Positions 50,204 to 61,130 are shown, counted from the first letter of the stretch. The stretch is DNA of 64,000 bases from Panonychus citri (GCF_014898815.1 NW_026515541.1:992001-1056000); one strand, 5' to 3'. Notes: generated from the letters alone by a model not told the origin. A program made the numbers and translations.

Positions 50204-50760
50204 GATTTTGTTTGATGAGAAATTGAAACAAAATGGTTTTTTTTGTTAATTACCAAATTTGTTAATTTCTTGTCAATGGGAACTTTAATTTACTTCATTA
50301 GTTGTAACTTTGGTTGTAATAATTAGTAAATTGTTTCAGAGAAACAATTTCATTTTTCTGACAATCAATTCACCAATGTTTAAGTTAGTTGATTGTTGTT
50401 GTTGATTAAATTGTAGAAACAGCAAACAAATCAAACTTTTCATTTACGTTGATTGTTGTGGACACTTTAAATTTAATATTAATTAATATTCAATTCCTCT
50501 CATTTCTGATTGTTGATTGTGTGTGTTAATTAATCAATTACAGATCATTATGGTTGATTAAATCACAATTTGAGGATTTTAACAACAACAATTTAAATTT
50601 AACACAAACATTGAAAACCCAACATGAGAATGATAATAAAAAAAATTGATGTTGATTGTTGATGGTCACTAGTTGGGTTGATGTTGTTGTTGTTGTTGTT
50701 GTGTTGATGGTGATGATGGTCAATCAGGTGGGAGTGTCGATGCTTTAACAACAATGGTTG

Positions 50761-52250
50761 ATTGATCAATTAATATTATCGGCACTGATAATCCAAGTAA
50801 TAACACTGGAAAAATAATATCATCATTGAATAACATTATTTCCGGGCAACGGTAAATCATTTGCATCATCATTTGTTTATCATCATCATCATGTTGATAG
50901 TTGGTTGTTGTTACTTTTTTTTCAGGGCAAAAAAAAACAAACTTTTTCCTTATTTTTTGTTAATATATATAAGAACTTTTTATTTCAAGATGATGGAGAT
51001 GATGAGGATGATAATGATGATGATGATGATGATGATGATAATGTTATTATTGTGTATGTATATGAGTGTGTAGTAGTCCCAATGAACGACTCTCTCTGAC
51101 TGATTTTTCTCAATTTATCTTCTCTTTCTTTTGTCTCATTAATTTTCTCGTGCAGACGCAGAGGCAAATGAGAGAGACAAAGGAAAGAGAGAGAGAGAGA
51201 GAGATAGAAAGAGAAATCATTCATTTTCTTTCTCCCACTCTTCTTAATCATCTTTACTAGGCATGTCTGCCTCTTCTCCCTCTCACCAACTCACTCTCTG
51301 ATATTCTCTCTCCCCTTTATCTTCATCATCATCATCATCATTCTCATCCCTAGTGTCTTGATTTCTCTCCCTCGTCTTTTTTTTTCATTTCTTTGCATTT
51401 TACACTCTGTCTATTTTTCTTTCGACTTTTGTTTTTTTCATCTCTCTTTCTCCTTCATCATCTTCATCATTCATTTAAAAATGTTTCTCAATGAAGGAGG
51501 AGTTAAATGAGGGTGTGTCATTTACTTTCATCTTCTTTTTTAACTCTCACCTCTCCCCTTTCTCTCTCTCTCTCTCTAACTCACTCTATGGACTCTCTCC
51601 CTTATCAACCCCCTGTTCATGTTAAAAAAAACACTATTTTATCAATGAACCAATGCCATCTATGAATTAAAATAATTACATGAGAAAATTTGAAAATTTG
51701 AAACTTAAATTTACAATACAAGGTCAATAAAAAGGTCATCAAGACTTGTCATCATTTATCATCCATCATTTGTCATCACCATCAGAGGATAATCCCTGGA
51801 TAGAGACTAGTATTGGGAGTAAAAACTCCCAACATCTTAAAGGATTAGAATATCATATCAACGAGAGTTTTCAAATTCGAAACTTTTTCTTTCGACTTTT
51901 GTTATATGTCCAATAAACTTTTCGGTTTAATTTCGATGGTTTTTTCTTGTCTCTTTCCTTGGGAAACATTTCAAGAGTCAAAAGTGGTCAGTTAGTGGTC
52001 AGTAAATTTGTCGAAAATTTCGAAAAAAGTTACTGTTATTGTTTGAGAAAAGAAAAAAAGAAAAATATTTTCTCGAATTAACTTTTTTAGAACATTATTT
52101 TTCTCGAATTTATCAGAGATGAGGCGCCATCTTTTGCTATAATTATCACTTTCGCCAGTGATGAGAACGCATGTGAAGATGATGAAGATAAAAAGATGAT
52201 GAGAAGATGATAAGAAACAAAACTGAACAATCAGTTGATTGAAACATTCA
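50761..52250. other. Mixed microsatellite-rich non-coding stretch
   Basis: GAT array 50995-51040, GA tract near 51185-51205, and pyrimidine-rich ATC/CT DNA at 51220-51600. A YY1/PHO-type site GCGCCATCTT is at 52124-52133. The word GTGGTCAGT is repeated at 51985-52003. Open frames on both strands around 50861-51260 are repeat translations. Confidence 0.6.
52124..52133 (-). promoter_or_regulatory. YY1/PHO-type motif
   Basis: The minus strand reads AAGATGGCGC, close to the YY1/Pleiohomeotic consensus AAGATGGCGGC. The surroundings are AT-rich, so the GC-rich core stands out. No GA tract is adjacent. Confidence 0.3.
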
Positions 52251-53386
52251 GTTGACAATTTGTTCCCATTCTGTAAATGTTAACAATCAATACGAAGAAA
52301 TTGAAAAATTTTGGAAACTAAACTTTTCCAATTTACTCATTTTCGTTTCATCCCTTTAATTTGGTTAATTGTTACAATTAACTCTTAATTGGTAAATTAT
52401 TTTTGCATAAACAATTTCAGGCTAATTAATTGAATCTCAAAGTTAATTAGCTTTGATTTAATTTGTTAAAGTCATCGAGTTGGAAGCGACTGGTTTTTTT
52501 AACGAATCAAAAAAAAACAATTAAGGGGAACTCTTAATGATGATAGTTAATTGTGAAGTTTAATCAACGAAGTTTTGATTAAACTATTATTACAATTTAA
52601 TGGTATTGGTAATTAAGGTTGACTGTTTTTTTCACCACTCATTACGAGGCTTAATTGTTGACAATTAAGTTTAATTATCGCAAAGGTGAACATGTTTTGA
52701 TTTTTGTCTTTAAAACTTTTTTTTCATCTAAAATTGAAACAATTTAGCAAATTGTTACAATTAAGTTTAATTGTGTATATATTTAAAATTAGATCAATAG
52801 ATTGATATATATGATCTTGTTTCTTAATTGTTGTGATAATTTACTGATCACAAATCAGTGTAATTAAAAATTATTTATATGTCTAATTAATTTCAATTCA
52901 ATTGTATCAACAATTAAGTTGATGAAAGTTAATCAATGAAAGGTCAACATTCATTTCTTACTTATTGATTTAATTCAATCAACTGGTTAATTTTAGACAA
53001 TTAAACTTGATTAGTTGTAGGAAATTTAATTGTTAAGAGAAACAAAAATCAATAACAAGATATTATAATAATTAATAGTTATCGGAATGAAATTAAATAA
53101 TCAAGAAAACAATCAACAATTTAATTTAAACAGGACAATGTCTTTTCAAGGTTAATCAATCAGTTAAACAATCAAAGTTATTACAACAATTAATCAATCA
53201 CATCCTACTTTAAAACAACAACAATCAAAGTAAAACTGGTTGGTTAATTGTTTGATCAAATTTAATATAACAATCAAAATAATCACTTACCTGGAAATGT
53301 TAATTGTCAATGATTCCCAAATGAAATGATTGATTTACCAATCAAATCAAATCAAATTTGTTGTCGTTCAAATATCCAATTGATTG
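52251..53386. other. AT-rich island
   Basis: No gene seen. Dense TTAATTG, CAATTAA, AATCAA and GTTAATC words. TTACCTG lies at 53287-53293. Confidence 0.6.
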
Positions 53387-53725
53387 TTATTGTTAATTAA
53401 GAGTTAATTATCCAATGATTAATATCCATATTTGAATTAATCCAATTTTGAACACAATAAATACACATACACACACATAGAGAATTGGTTAACAATCAAT
53501 TTTAATTGTTGTCGTTGTTGGAACACCAAAAATAAAAGTGAACAACAATTAGAAGCAAAAAAATATATAAGTAGTTGTTTATATCCGGCAAGCGTTTGAT
53601 TTAATTGTGATTGTTGTTCGTTAATTAAACGGTTAATTGTCACGTTAAATTGTAGATATCAATTGAAAAGTAAATTAAATATCCGTTGATCAAGATCAAA
53701 GGTAAAACAATTTAAATTATTAATT
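53387..53725. repeat. Tandem duplication B, copy 1 (339 bp)
   Basis: The unit begins TTATTGTTAATTAAGAG and ends with GGTAAAACAATTTAAATTA followed by TTAATT. It is directly followed by a near-identical copy. A minus-strand frame (53437-53643) with a hydrophobic centre, residues LLIYFFASNCCSLLFLVF, is shared by both copies. With copies this alike, that is no evidence of selection. Confidence 0.95.
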
Positions 53726-54067
53726 TTATTGTTAATTAAGAGTTAATTATCCAATGATTAATATCCATATTTGAATTAATCCAATTTTGAACACAATAAA
53801 TACACATACACACACATACAGAGAATTGGTTAACAATCAATTTTAATTGTTGTCGTTGTTGGAACACCAAAAATAAAAGTGAACAACAATTAGAAGCAAA
53901 AAAATATATAAGTAGTTGTTTATATCCGGCAAGCGTTTGATTTAATTGTGATTGTTGTTCGTTAATTAAACGGTTAATTGTCACGTTAAATTGTAGATAT
54001 CAATTGAAAAGTAAATTAAATATCCGTTGATCAAGATCAAAGGTAAAACAATTTAAATTATTAATTT
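53726..54067. repeat. Tandem duplication B, copy 2 (342 bp)
   Basis: Head-to-tail copy of 53387-53725. The only difference I see is a 2-bp CA gain (CACATACAGAG versus CACATAGAG), which shifts the end of the shared minus-strand frame (53736-53984). Near-identity suggests a recent duplication or an assembly artefact. Confidence 0.95.
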
Positions 54068-54579
54068 ATAATGAGCAATGAAATTTAAACACCAACACGT
54101 TTCAAGTAAACAAACAATCAAAGTTTAATTGTAAATCCAACGAGTCGTGATTTAATCACGTTATAGTTGATTGTCACAATTAAGTAAATCAATTTCATGG
54201 GTAGATGATGAAACATACATAATGTTTAAATACATATAAAGACAAAGTAATCAAAATTGATTGTTAGAGAGACAATTAATGTAATAGCAATTTAAATTAA
54301 CTGATCAACAAGAAAATTGTATAAATAATTGTGATGATTTTAAAGTTACCATAAATTGGATAACAACAATCAGATTAAAGTTGATTTAAGGTAAGATTAT
54401 GATGATGATGATAATGGTAACATGTTAATTGTTGATGGAAGAGATTTAATTAAAGACAATTAACCAATAAATGAACACAATTAACACCGAAACAATTGAA
54501 CAAAAAGGATTGAGACTTTTTTTTTCTCATTCTTCATCACCATCAACATGATGAGTAACTTTTTTTTCAATGAATTCAA
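54068..54579. other. AT-rich stretch
   Basis: No gene seen. CAATTAA/TTAATTG words, a GAT run near 54399 and an A-rich or T-rich interval. Confidence 0.55.
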
Positions 54580-54885
54580 ATGGGAGGCGAGATTTTTTTA
54601 CCCACCGTGGTTCAATTTGCTACGCAGTCTCAAACAAGTTTACCACTTCAACTTGTTATCATTATACTAACTACATCCTCCACCACCACCGCCACCACCA
54701 CCACACCGATGCCACAACATGAAAACGCCTCAGGGCACCGAGAGAAACACTTTCCCTTTCCCCGCCCTTTTCATTTTCCCTCCTTCGGCTCAATATCTCT
54801 CTCACTCTCTCAGCTGATTAATGACCACTGTCCAGTGTTCATTTCACTGATCACCTTGATTACGATTATGATTAAAGATAATTAA
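54580..54885 (+). CDS. Weak candidate open frame or exon, unknown product (101 codons)
   Basis: This is the least repeat-like long frame in the window. It starts at ATG in AAATGGGAGG and ends at TAA. Residues 1-30 are ordinary in composition, about 31-45 are Thr/Ser-rich from an ACC repeat, and about 47-70 are non-repetitive with Pro, Phe and His (GHREKHFPFPRPFHFPSFGS). The rest is Ser/Leu- then Ile-rich. The DNA at 54590-54800 is clearly richer in GC than its flanks. There is no signal peptide I would defend, no domain, and no visible splice or promoter context. It could be an exon, a relic or chance. The start codon choice is only the first ATG. Confidence 0.15.
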   Translation: MGGEIFLPTVVQFATQSQTSLPLQLVIIILTTSSTTTATTTTPMPQHENASGHREKHFPFPRPFHFPSFGSISLSLSQLINDHCPVFISLITLITIMIKDN

Positions 54886-56000
54886 ATCAGATTAGATTGT
54901 CTTACCTGTTGATCAATTTTAAGATCAAAGTTTCCAGTTAATCTTAGGTATTAGGATTAATCAACTTAATTATTATATTATTACATTGATGATTACAAGT
55001 TTCATTTTTACTGACTAATTACAATTGATTGATTTAATTTACTTTCCCTCTACTTAATATATTTTACAGAGCAATTTAATTTTTAATTGTAAACATTTAA
55101 ATCTCTATGTAATTATACATGTTAAGATACCAGAAACTGGTTGAGTGATTAAGGAACCAGTTTTAAATGTTATGATTGGTTAAATTGTTGAAACAATTTA
55201 GATGATTAACTTGTAGTTAATATGGATCATGATTAAATCTTTAATCCAATAATTGGTAATCCAATTAATTAAACAACAATAATAATAACTGAGAAAAACA
55301 AAAAGACAGACAAATGAACCAATTAACCTTTGATTAAGTTAATTGTTGTTTTTATAAATCATCAACGTTTTGAACAATTAAAATTTCATTTTTTTTTCTT
55401 GTTAGTTACAAATTTACATTACAACCAATTAAAACAATTAAAACAATTAATTTAATTATATAATCACGTTTTGTTACTCTCATTGATAATTAATGATTTT
55501 CTTGTTTTTAAATTACTCACCCAGATAATATAATTATTATTAATTATTAATTGTTAGGTAGTTTCTAAAATTTATTAGTTATTAATGAAAAGAAGACCAG
55601 AAAATGTTTGAAAAGTTTCAATTCAATTGAAAATCCAATGGTAATGATTATCAGGTAATCTCAATGATGATTTGATTTTCTTTGGGTTAAAATTGCTGTT
55701 TATACCTTGATGATGATAATGAATGATAATTATCATGGATCCAGGTAAATATTAATTGCAATAACTAATAGCACCTTCCCTTAAGTGCTGATGCAAACTA
55801 GTTTTAATTGCTATCAGTTAATTGCATAAGGAATTAATCATGACTATTGTTTCATGTTCAACGATTTGTTGAAGGTAAAGGTACTCACTCATTGACCTTG
55901 AATTGATAACTTGCAATGGTAAATGTATTGATGAGGATAAAGATGAAGATGAAGATGATGATGATGAAGATGAGGAGGATTGAGTCTTGATTGCAATTAC
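54886..56000. other. AT-rich stretch with two close CAGGTAA words
   Basis: No gene seen. TTACCTG lies at 54902. CAGGTAA lies at 55652 (after TGATTAT) and 55742. AATTAA words are dense at 55200-55560 and a GAT array lies near 55926-55980. Confidence 0.6.
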
Positions 56001-56765
56001 TATTGATGAGGCCTCCCTTTAATTACTATTAAATATTTTTCTTTTCTTATTCGCAATCAAGGTAATCTCAATAGACGAGGATGATAATTAAGATGAGGAG
56101 GTTGAAGATGATTAGGATGAGTTTGGTTGCTCCTTTAAATTGTATTTATAGCATTTATCTTGTAGAAATGATCATCATCTAATTTGATTGTTTCAAGATG
56201 GATTAATCTTAATTAATGAACAGAAATTGGAATTGAAATTGTTTCATTTTGTTGAATTTTCAATTTCGAAACTTTTTGTTTATCTTTTTGTTTTCGCCAT
56301 AGATATCAGATTACTGATGATGATGTTAATTTATTATGATAAACATTGTAAATGAAATAATTACTCATCATCATCATTAAAGAATAAGGAATGATGATGA
56401 TAATGATGAGAGGATGAGTGAGAATCGTGTTACAATGAGCTTAATAGATTGATAATCGTGAGTTAGATGTGAGATTTTCTTTATCCTCATCTTGTTTTCG
56501 TCTCTCTCTCTCTCTTATTCTGTGTTACCTTTGTGTTATTTTTGTTGATTGTTGTTGATTACTAAACTAACTCTCTATATAATTAGTAAATTGTTGTCTA
56601 AGATTTGTTAATAAGTTTTAATTTCTTTTTCCGTTTTCCTTTGCAGCAAAATAACAAAAAATAAATAAATAACCAACATTCAAATGTTATGATTGCCTTA
56701 CCTTTGATTTTAATGATACGTTTTCATTTAACAGAAAAGATGAAATTACTTTTAATTGCTGAAGA

Positions 56766-56767
<2 letters not shown>

Positions 56768-56822
<55 letters not shown>

Positions 56823-56838
56823 GATGATGATGATGATG
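56768..56838. repeat. Compound (GA)n(ATG)n microsatellite
   Basis: A 51-bp uninterrupted AG run (56768-56818) passes directly into about seven ATG/GAT triplets. The junction type is the same as at 7060 and 58004. Confidence 0.96.
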
Positions 56839-56887
56839 GAAATTTGTTACTTTCTTTTCTTCGCCATAGCTAAGAACTTAATTACTA

Positions 56888-56912
56888 TTCTCTCTTTATC
56901 TTCAGGTAAGAT
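56888..56912 (+). other. Recursive-splicing (ratchet)-like site
   Basis: The pyrimidine-rich TTCTCTCTTTATCTTCAG is followed immediately by GTAAGA (junction between 56905 and 56906). That is a strong 3' splice site abutting a strong 5' splice site with no exon between, the form used for recursive splicing in long introns. The sequence match is direct. Use is inference and requires that the window be an intron transcribed on the + strand. Confidence 0.3.
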
Positions 56913-57179
56913 GATAATGGTTATGAGGATGATGATTAACACGATTCTGTGTTTCTATGATCTTTGGTATTCTTACCTCTCTCCCTCTGGTCATTTTCAT
57001 TGTCCGAGTTTCTCTGTGGTTTCATTGGGTCAATTACATGGATTTACCTCCCACAATGATGATAGTTGACAAAGTTTTTTCTTCTCTCTCTCTCTCTCTT
57101 TCACTTTCATCCTCATCTCAAATACCCTCCGGCTCTTGATAACCGGTTACCAATATTACCTTCATCATACTCCCTCTCT

Positions 57180-57211
<32 letters not shown>

Positions 57212-57300
57212 ACCTTTTATCTCTGTGGGCCAACAGGTATTCATTAAGGGCGTGGTTCACACCCCATTTTTTGTTGAGATGGTCAATTTACTGTAATTAT

Positions 57301-57950
57301 TTTTCATTAGAAAAAATTTTCTCATTAATTTAAATTAGTTTCTTTCAAGGAAATATTGAGATTATCATTAATTTATTGATTTCCTTTTCAGAAACTTGTT
57401 GATTAATTTTCCTTTGTCCCAATTGTGTCAAATTCAGTTAATTGTAAGTCTTAATTATCCGCAAATACTTTGATCCTTAATAATCAATATTTCCAATTCA
57501 ATTTATAACTGAGAATAATTTTCTTCCCTTCTAACAATCTAATTAAATTAACTAATTGTTTTGTTTGTTTTAATTAAAATTGTTATGATTAAGGATTTTC
57601 ACTATCATTTTGTTAGGATTAATTAATACCAAGAAATTAATTTGATTAACTTTAAGTTGATTAATTGGTAAATTGTAATTAAAGGGATAAATTGAGCCTA
57701 CTGTTAGTAGTTTAATTGTTACAATTAATTTCACTTAAATCTCAGGGTAATCAATTAATTGTCTCAAGGGATTATTAATGATTCTTGATTATCTTAACAA
57801 TTAATACTTTTTTTTGCTTCTTGTAATTAATTTGATTAAATCATTTTCAGTATAAGTTTTTCCTGCTAACGTAAGTGATTAATTATTGATTATTTAGATA
57901 CAAATAGTTAATTGTAATCATGATTAGATTGTGAAAAAAATAATGATTAT
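57301..57950. other. AT-rich island
   Basis: No gene seen. TTAATTG, CAATTAA and TTGATTAA words only. Confidence 0.6.
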
Positions 57951-58000
57951 TGTTTTTTTTATGTCTTTGATTAAGATGATGAGGATGATAAAAGGGTGGG

Positions 58001-58003
<3 letters not shown>

Positions 58004-58057
<54 letters not shown>

Positions 58058-58071
58058 GATGATGATGATGA
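58004..58071. repeat. Compound (GA)n(GAT)n microsatellite
   Basis: A 50-bp GA run (58004-58053) continues as about six GAT triplets. Confidence 0.96.
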
Positions 58072-58524
58072 GAAATAATCAATATCAAATGTTTGGGATA
58101 ACATTTTATTGTGACAAGATGATGATGATGGCGATGATGATTAAGGCGAAATGTTGATTACACTAATTAAATTAGTGAATTACATTCGTTTAATTAAGTT
58201 AATTAGAAAAATAAAAAGTTAATTGGTTAATGAAATTGATTTAATGAGGAATCAAAATTAGTTATCATCAGTTTTTGAGATGATGAAGATCAAGATGAAT
58301 GGGATGAGGGAGATGAGTTTTTTTATCTTCTTCATGAAAATGTCATCCTATCATCATTTGTGGTCTTAAGGAAGTTAAAATGAGGGGGAGATGATGATGA
58401 TGATGGAGATGAAAAGTTTACTTAAAATGATGAGGAAGTTAAAACATTCATCTCGAAGGTGAATCAAGGTGAGTAGAAGATGGAGAGTGAGAAAGTAGGG
58501 AAGAGTAAAAGATCCCTCCTCTTT

Positions 58525-58549
58525 TTAGAGCCTTTTCTCAGGTAAAAGA
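58525..58549 (+). other. Recursive-splicing (ratchet)-like site
   Basis: CCTCTTTTTAGAGCCTTTTCTCAG followed by GTAAAAG. Pyrimidine-rich tract, CAG, then a donor-like word with no exon between. Confidence 0.25.
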
Positions 58550-58950
58550 TGATTAAGATGATGAAGGAAGACAAATAAAAGAAAGAGAAGAAAGAGAAAA
58601 GGTATATAAGGGAGAAAGAGAGAGAGAGAGTAGAAGAGGATGAAAAATCTATCAGCGGTTAACACAGTAGCTTAAAGTTAAGAGAATGGATTGAGAAGAA
58701 AGAGAAAAAAGAAAGATGAAGATGAAGATGATGAAGATAAGATTAATGAGAAAATGTGAAAGAAAGATGAAAAGAAAGAGAAACTTGATGATGAAAAGGG
58801 GAGGAAGATGAAAATTGATACTCACCTTACGAGGAATCATATCTATCCTCATGTTCAATCAATTAGACAAAAAAATTTCCTTTTTTCATCTTCATTATCA
58901 TCTGATGATAATAATTATCTTCATCATCTTCATCACTCATCACTAATGAT

Positions 58951-60770
58951 GAGATTCTGATAAATTGTTGATTAACTGCAAAAAAAACTTCATTGTCAAC
59001 TACACTTGACTGATTATAATAGTATCACAATCAATTAATCATTGAAGAAAACAAAAGTCAAACAATTAACTTTGCCATGCAAATTGCAAACAATTAACCA
59101 ATCATCTTAATGTCTCAATCAATATTCATCAGATTAATTGTTGGTAAAATATTGCAAATGATTAACTAATTACTAACGTCTCGATATTGATTGTTGTTGA
59201 TGTTTGATTATCACAATTAACTTTCAATTGTATTAATTATCTTAGTACATATTCAACATTAGCTTTGATTGTTAATTTCTAATACTGATTCTGTTGATTG
59301 TTTAGTGTAATTAAATTAACAATCAACAATTGACGAAAATGGTAAATTGATTGAGAGAGAGAGAAGAGGAAAAAATTAACTTAATTGTTTCGTTCTCTGA
59401 TTGTTCTTGTAACTATTATTATCTATGATTAATAAAACTGATTGCAAATGATTAGTGTTTGTGATGATTAAGCTCACGAATTTAATAATCAACAATCAAT
59501 CATTGTTGAAATGTGAATCTAATCAACGTTCACTAATAAATATCACGCTAACAACAATTTAATAATTGTAATTAATTTACTTAATCAACTAATAGTAACT
59601 TTCATCTTGATTAAATAATGAAAAGTTCACAACGATGTTAGTTAATTAACTCAGTTAATTGTGATTAAAAATGATTATTATCAAAGTTAATCAAAAAAAC
59701 TTAACATTAACAAATGATATGATTGATTTAATTGTCTCATTTTATTAACTAATTTAACTTTAATCAATTCATTTATTAGCTTTGATTGTTGATTAATCTG
59801 AGATATTTTTTTCACCATTTAATTTACTCAAAACAAGGTTAATTTAATTTCTTACAATTAACTAATCGGCTGTGACCCTGATTGATTAATTGACCTAATT
59901 ATTATCATTATTATTGTTACAATGAAATTAAAATTAATTAATTGTTATTTGATTGTTGGTTACCTTGGATTATTAATTGTAAACGTTTGTATATAAAGAA
60001 AAACAAAATTAACTAATAACAATTTAATGTTGTATGTTAATTATTAATACAATTAAGAAAAGGCTTTAATTGTAATTGAGTTAATTATATGATTGTGTCA
60101 ATATACTTATTGATTGGTTATTAGTTAAAACCAGTTATTAGTTAAAACCTTGATTGTTGGTTAAATGATTAGTTAATATGTTTTGATAGACATACAAACT
60201 TTTTGATTGTTGATTGTTTGATGATAATTAATTGTTATTAACTGTTAATTGTGCTCATTGTGTATTAATAATAATAATAATAAATGGTGTTGAAAATGTT
60301 AACAAATGATTAACCATTTTTTTTTGTTAGTTACTTATTGATTGTTAAGTGATAATTAAATGAGATCAATTTTCAGATTGATAATCAATTGATTAATCTG
60401 ATGATATCAACAATTAATTTTGATTGTTACCTTTAATAAATATAGAGATTTATTTAGTTTTGATTGGAAACAATTAAAGTGATAAAATGTTAACAATTTA
60501 TTATAAAACAATTTTGATTGTTCCAAAAATCAAATCAATTAAATTGTTTCTCGAGTAACAACAACAACATAATCAAAGTTAATCACAATTAGAAATTAAT
60601 TGTTGATTCTTTGTCGCCCTCTGTCGGTAAAAGTTTACATTCGAACGTTAAAAAAATAAAATTAATAAAAAAAATTTTTCTTCCTCGAAACTTTTAATTA
60701 ACATAAACTATCAATGAAAATATAAAGAGTTTGAATTAATAAATGACTGAAAGGAAGATGAAATCTAATT
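58951..60770. other. AT-rich island with homeodomain-type words
   Basis: No gene seen. This is one of the densest stretches of TTAATTG/CAATTAA, GTTAATTA and TTGATTGTTGATTG words. A 17-bp unit AGTTATTAGTTAAAACC is repeated head to tail at about 60117-60149. A small GC-rich patch, TCGCCCTCTGTCGG, lies at 60613-60626. Confidence 0.6.
60613..60626 (-). promoter_or_regulatory. CTCF-like motif
   Basis: The minus strand reads CCGACAGAGGGCGA. CAGAGGGC fits the animal CTCF core CAGRKGGC. The flanks agree only partly with the full consensus. It is an isolated GC-rich patch in AT-rich DNA, about 180 bp from the PRE-like cluster. Confidence 0.25.
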
Positions 60771-61130
60771 AGATTCAACTATTAAGATGATGATGAAGAC
60801 AAAGAGAGAGAGAGAGAGAGAGAGAGAAGTTTTTCCATGATACTGAACAAGATGGCGGCGGGTGGGGTGGTAATGAAGATGGAGGAAAATGTTGATTATA
60901 ATTGTAATCATTTTCCATTCCAATATAATATCATCTTCATTTGTCTTTCTAATTCTCTTTCTTTTTTTATCTCCATCATGATGATGATGATGATGATTTA
61001 AATAGGATGATTATCATCCTCATGATCATCATCTTAACCTTTTTTTTTCATCATTAATTAACTGAGCTCCTCCTACTTTCCACCCTCTCTCACAATTAAA
61101 CCACCGCCTTCATAATTTAGCCAAGGTAAG
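60771..61130. other. GA tract, YY1-type site and G-rich patch
   Basis: Short GC-richer, microsatellite-bearing stretch between two AT islands. It holds the GA tract, the YY1/PHO site and the G-rich run described separately, then (ATG)n near 60979-60997 and pyrimidine-rich DNA. No gene seen. Confidence 0.6.
60803..60870. promoter_or_regulatory. Polycomb-response-element-like cluster (GAGA, PHO/YY1, KLF/Sp1 words)
   Basis: A 25-bp GA tract (60803-60827) is followed by AAGATGGCGGC (60849-60859), identical to the canonical YY1/PHO consensus, and then GGCGGGTGGGGTGG (about 60855-60870), a KLF/Sp1-like G-rich run. GAGA, PHO and KLF/Sp1 (Spps-type) sites co-occurring within 70 bp is the hallmark of Drosophila Polycomb response elements. 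The motifs are direct observation. The function is inference, as is conservation of this code in the host. Confidence 0.35.

Larger units (their letters stand above)
47751..50760. other. AT-rich island with the TAGGAAC word cluster
   Basis: No firm gene. Homeodomain-type words are dense. TAGGAAC recurs at 49.19-50.20 kb and is listed separately. A 16-bp perfect palindrome, AATCTAAATTTAGATT, lies at 49095-49110. The open frame at 49448-49687 has an Asp/Glu-rich core from GAT repeats and a non-repetitive tail, with no recognised domain. Confidence 0.6.
56001..57300. other. Microsatellite-rich stretch with a strong ratchet-like site
   Basis: No gene seen. Holds the compound repeat 56768-56838, CT tracts at about 57083-57100 and 57186-57211, and the acceptor-donor juxtaposition at 56890-56910. 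Open frames here are Arg-Glu, Met and Ser/Leu repeat translations. Confidence 0.6.
57951..58950. other. GA/GAT-rich non-coding stretch
   Basis: The compound repeat 58004-58071, GAT arrays near 58120-58140 and 58394-58410, and imperfect GA-rich purine DNA at 58560-58810. The minus-strand open frames are Ser/Leu- and Phe/Ile-rich repeat translations. Confidence 0.65.

Noticed and set aside
50861..51260. Overlapping open frames on both strands
   Set aside because: All are shadows of a GAT array and adjacent pyrimidine-rich DNA.
53437..53984. Matching minus frames in both copies of duplication B with a hydrophobic centre
   Set aside because: The two frames are alike only because the DNA copies are almost identical, and the 2-bp indel changes the tail. 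Too short and unsupported to call a duplicated microprotein.
56689..57069. 126-codon open frame with an Arg-Glu run and poly-Met
   Set aside because: Translation of the compound GA/ATG microsatellite. The flanks have no recognisable sequence.
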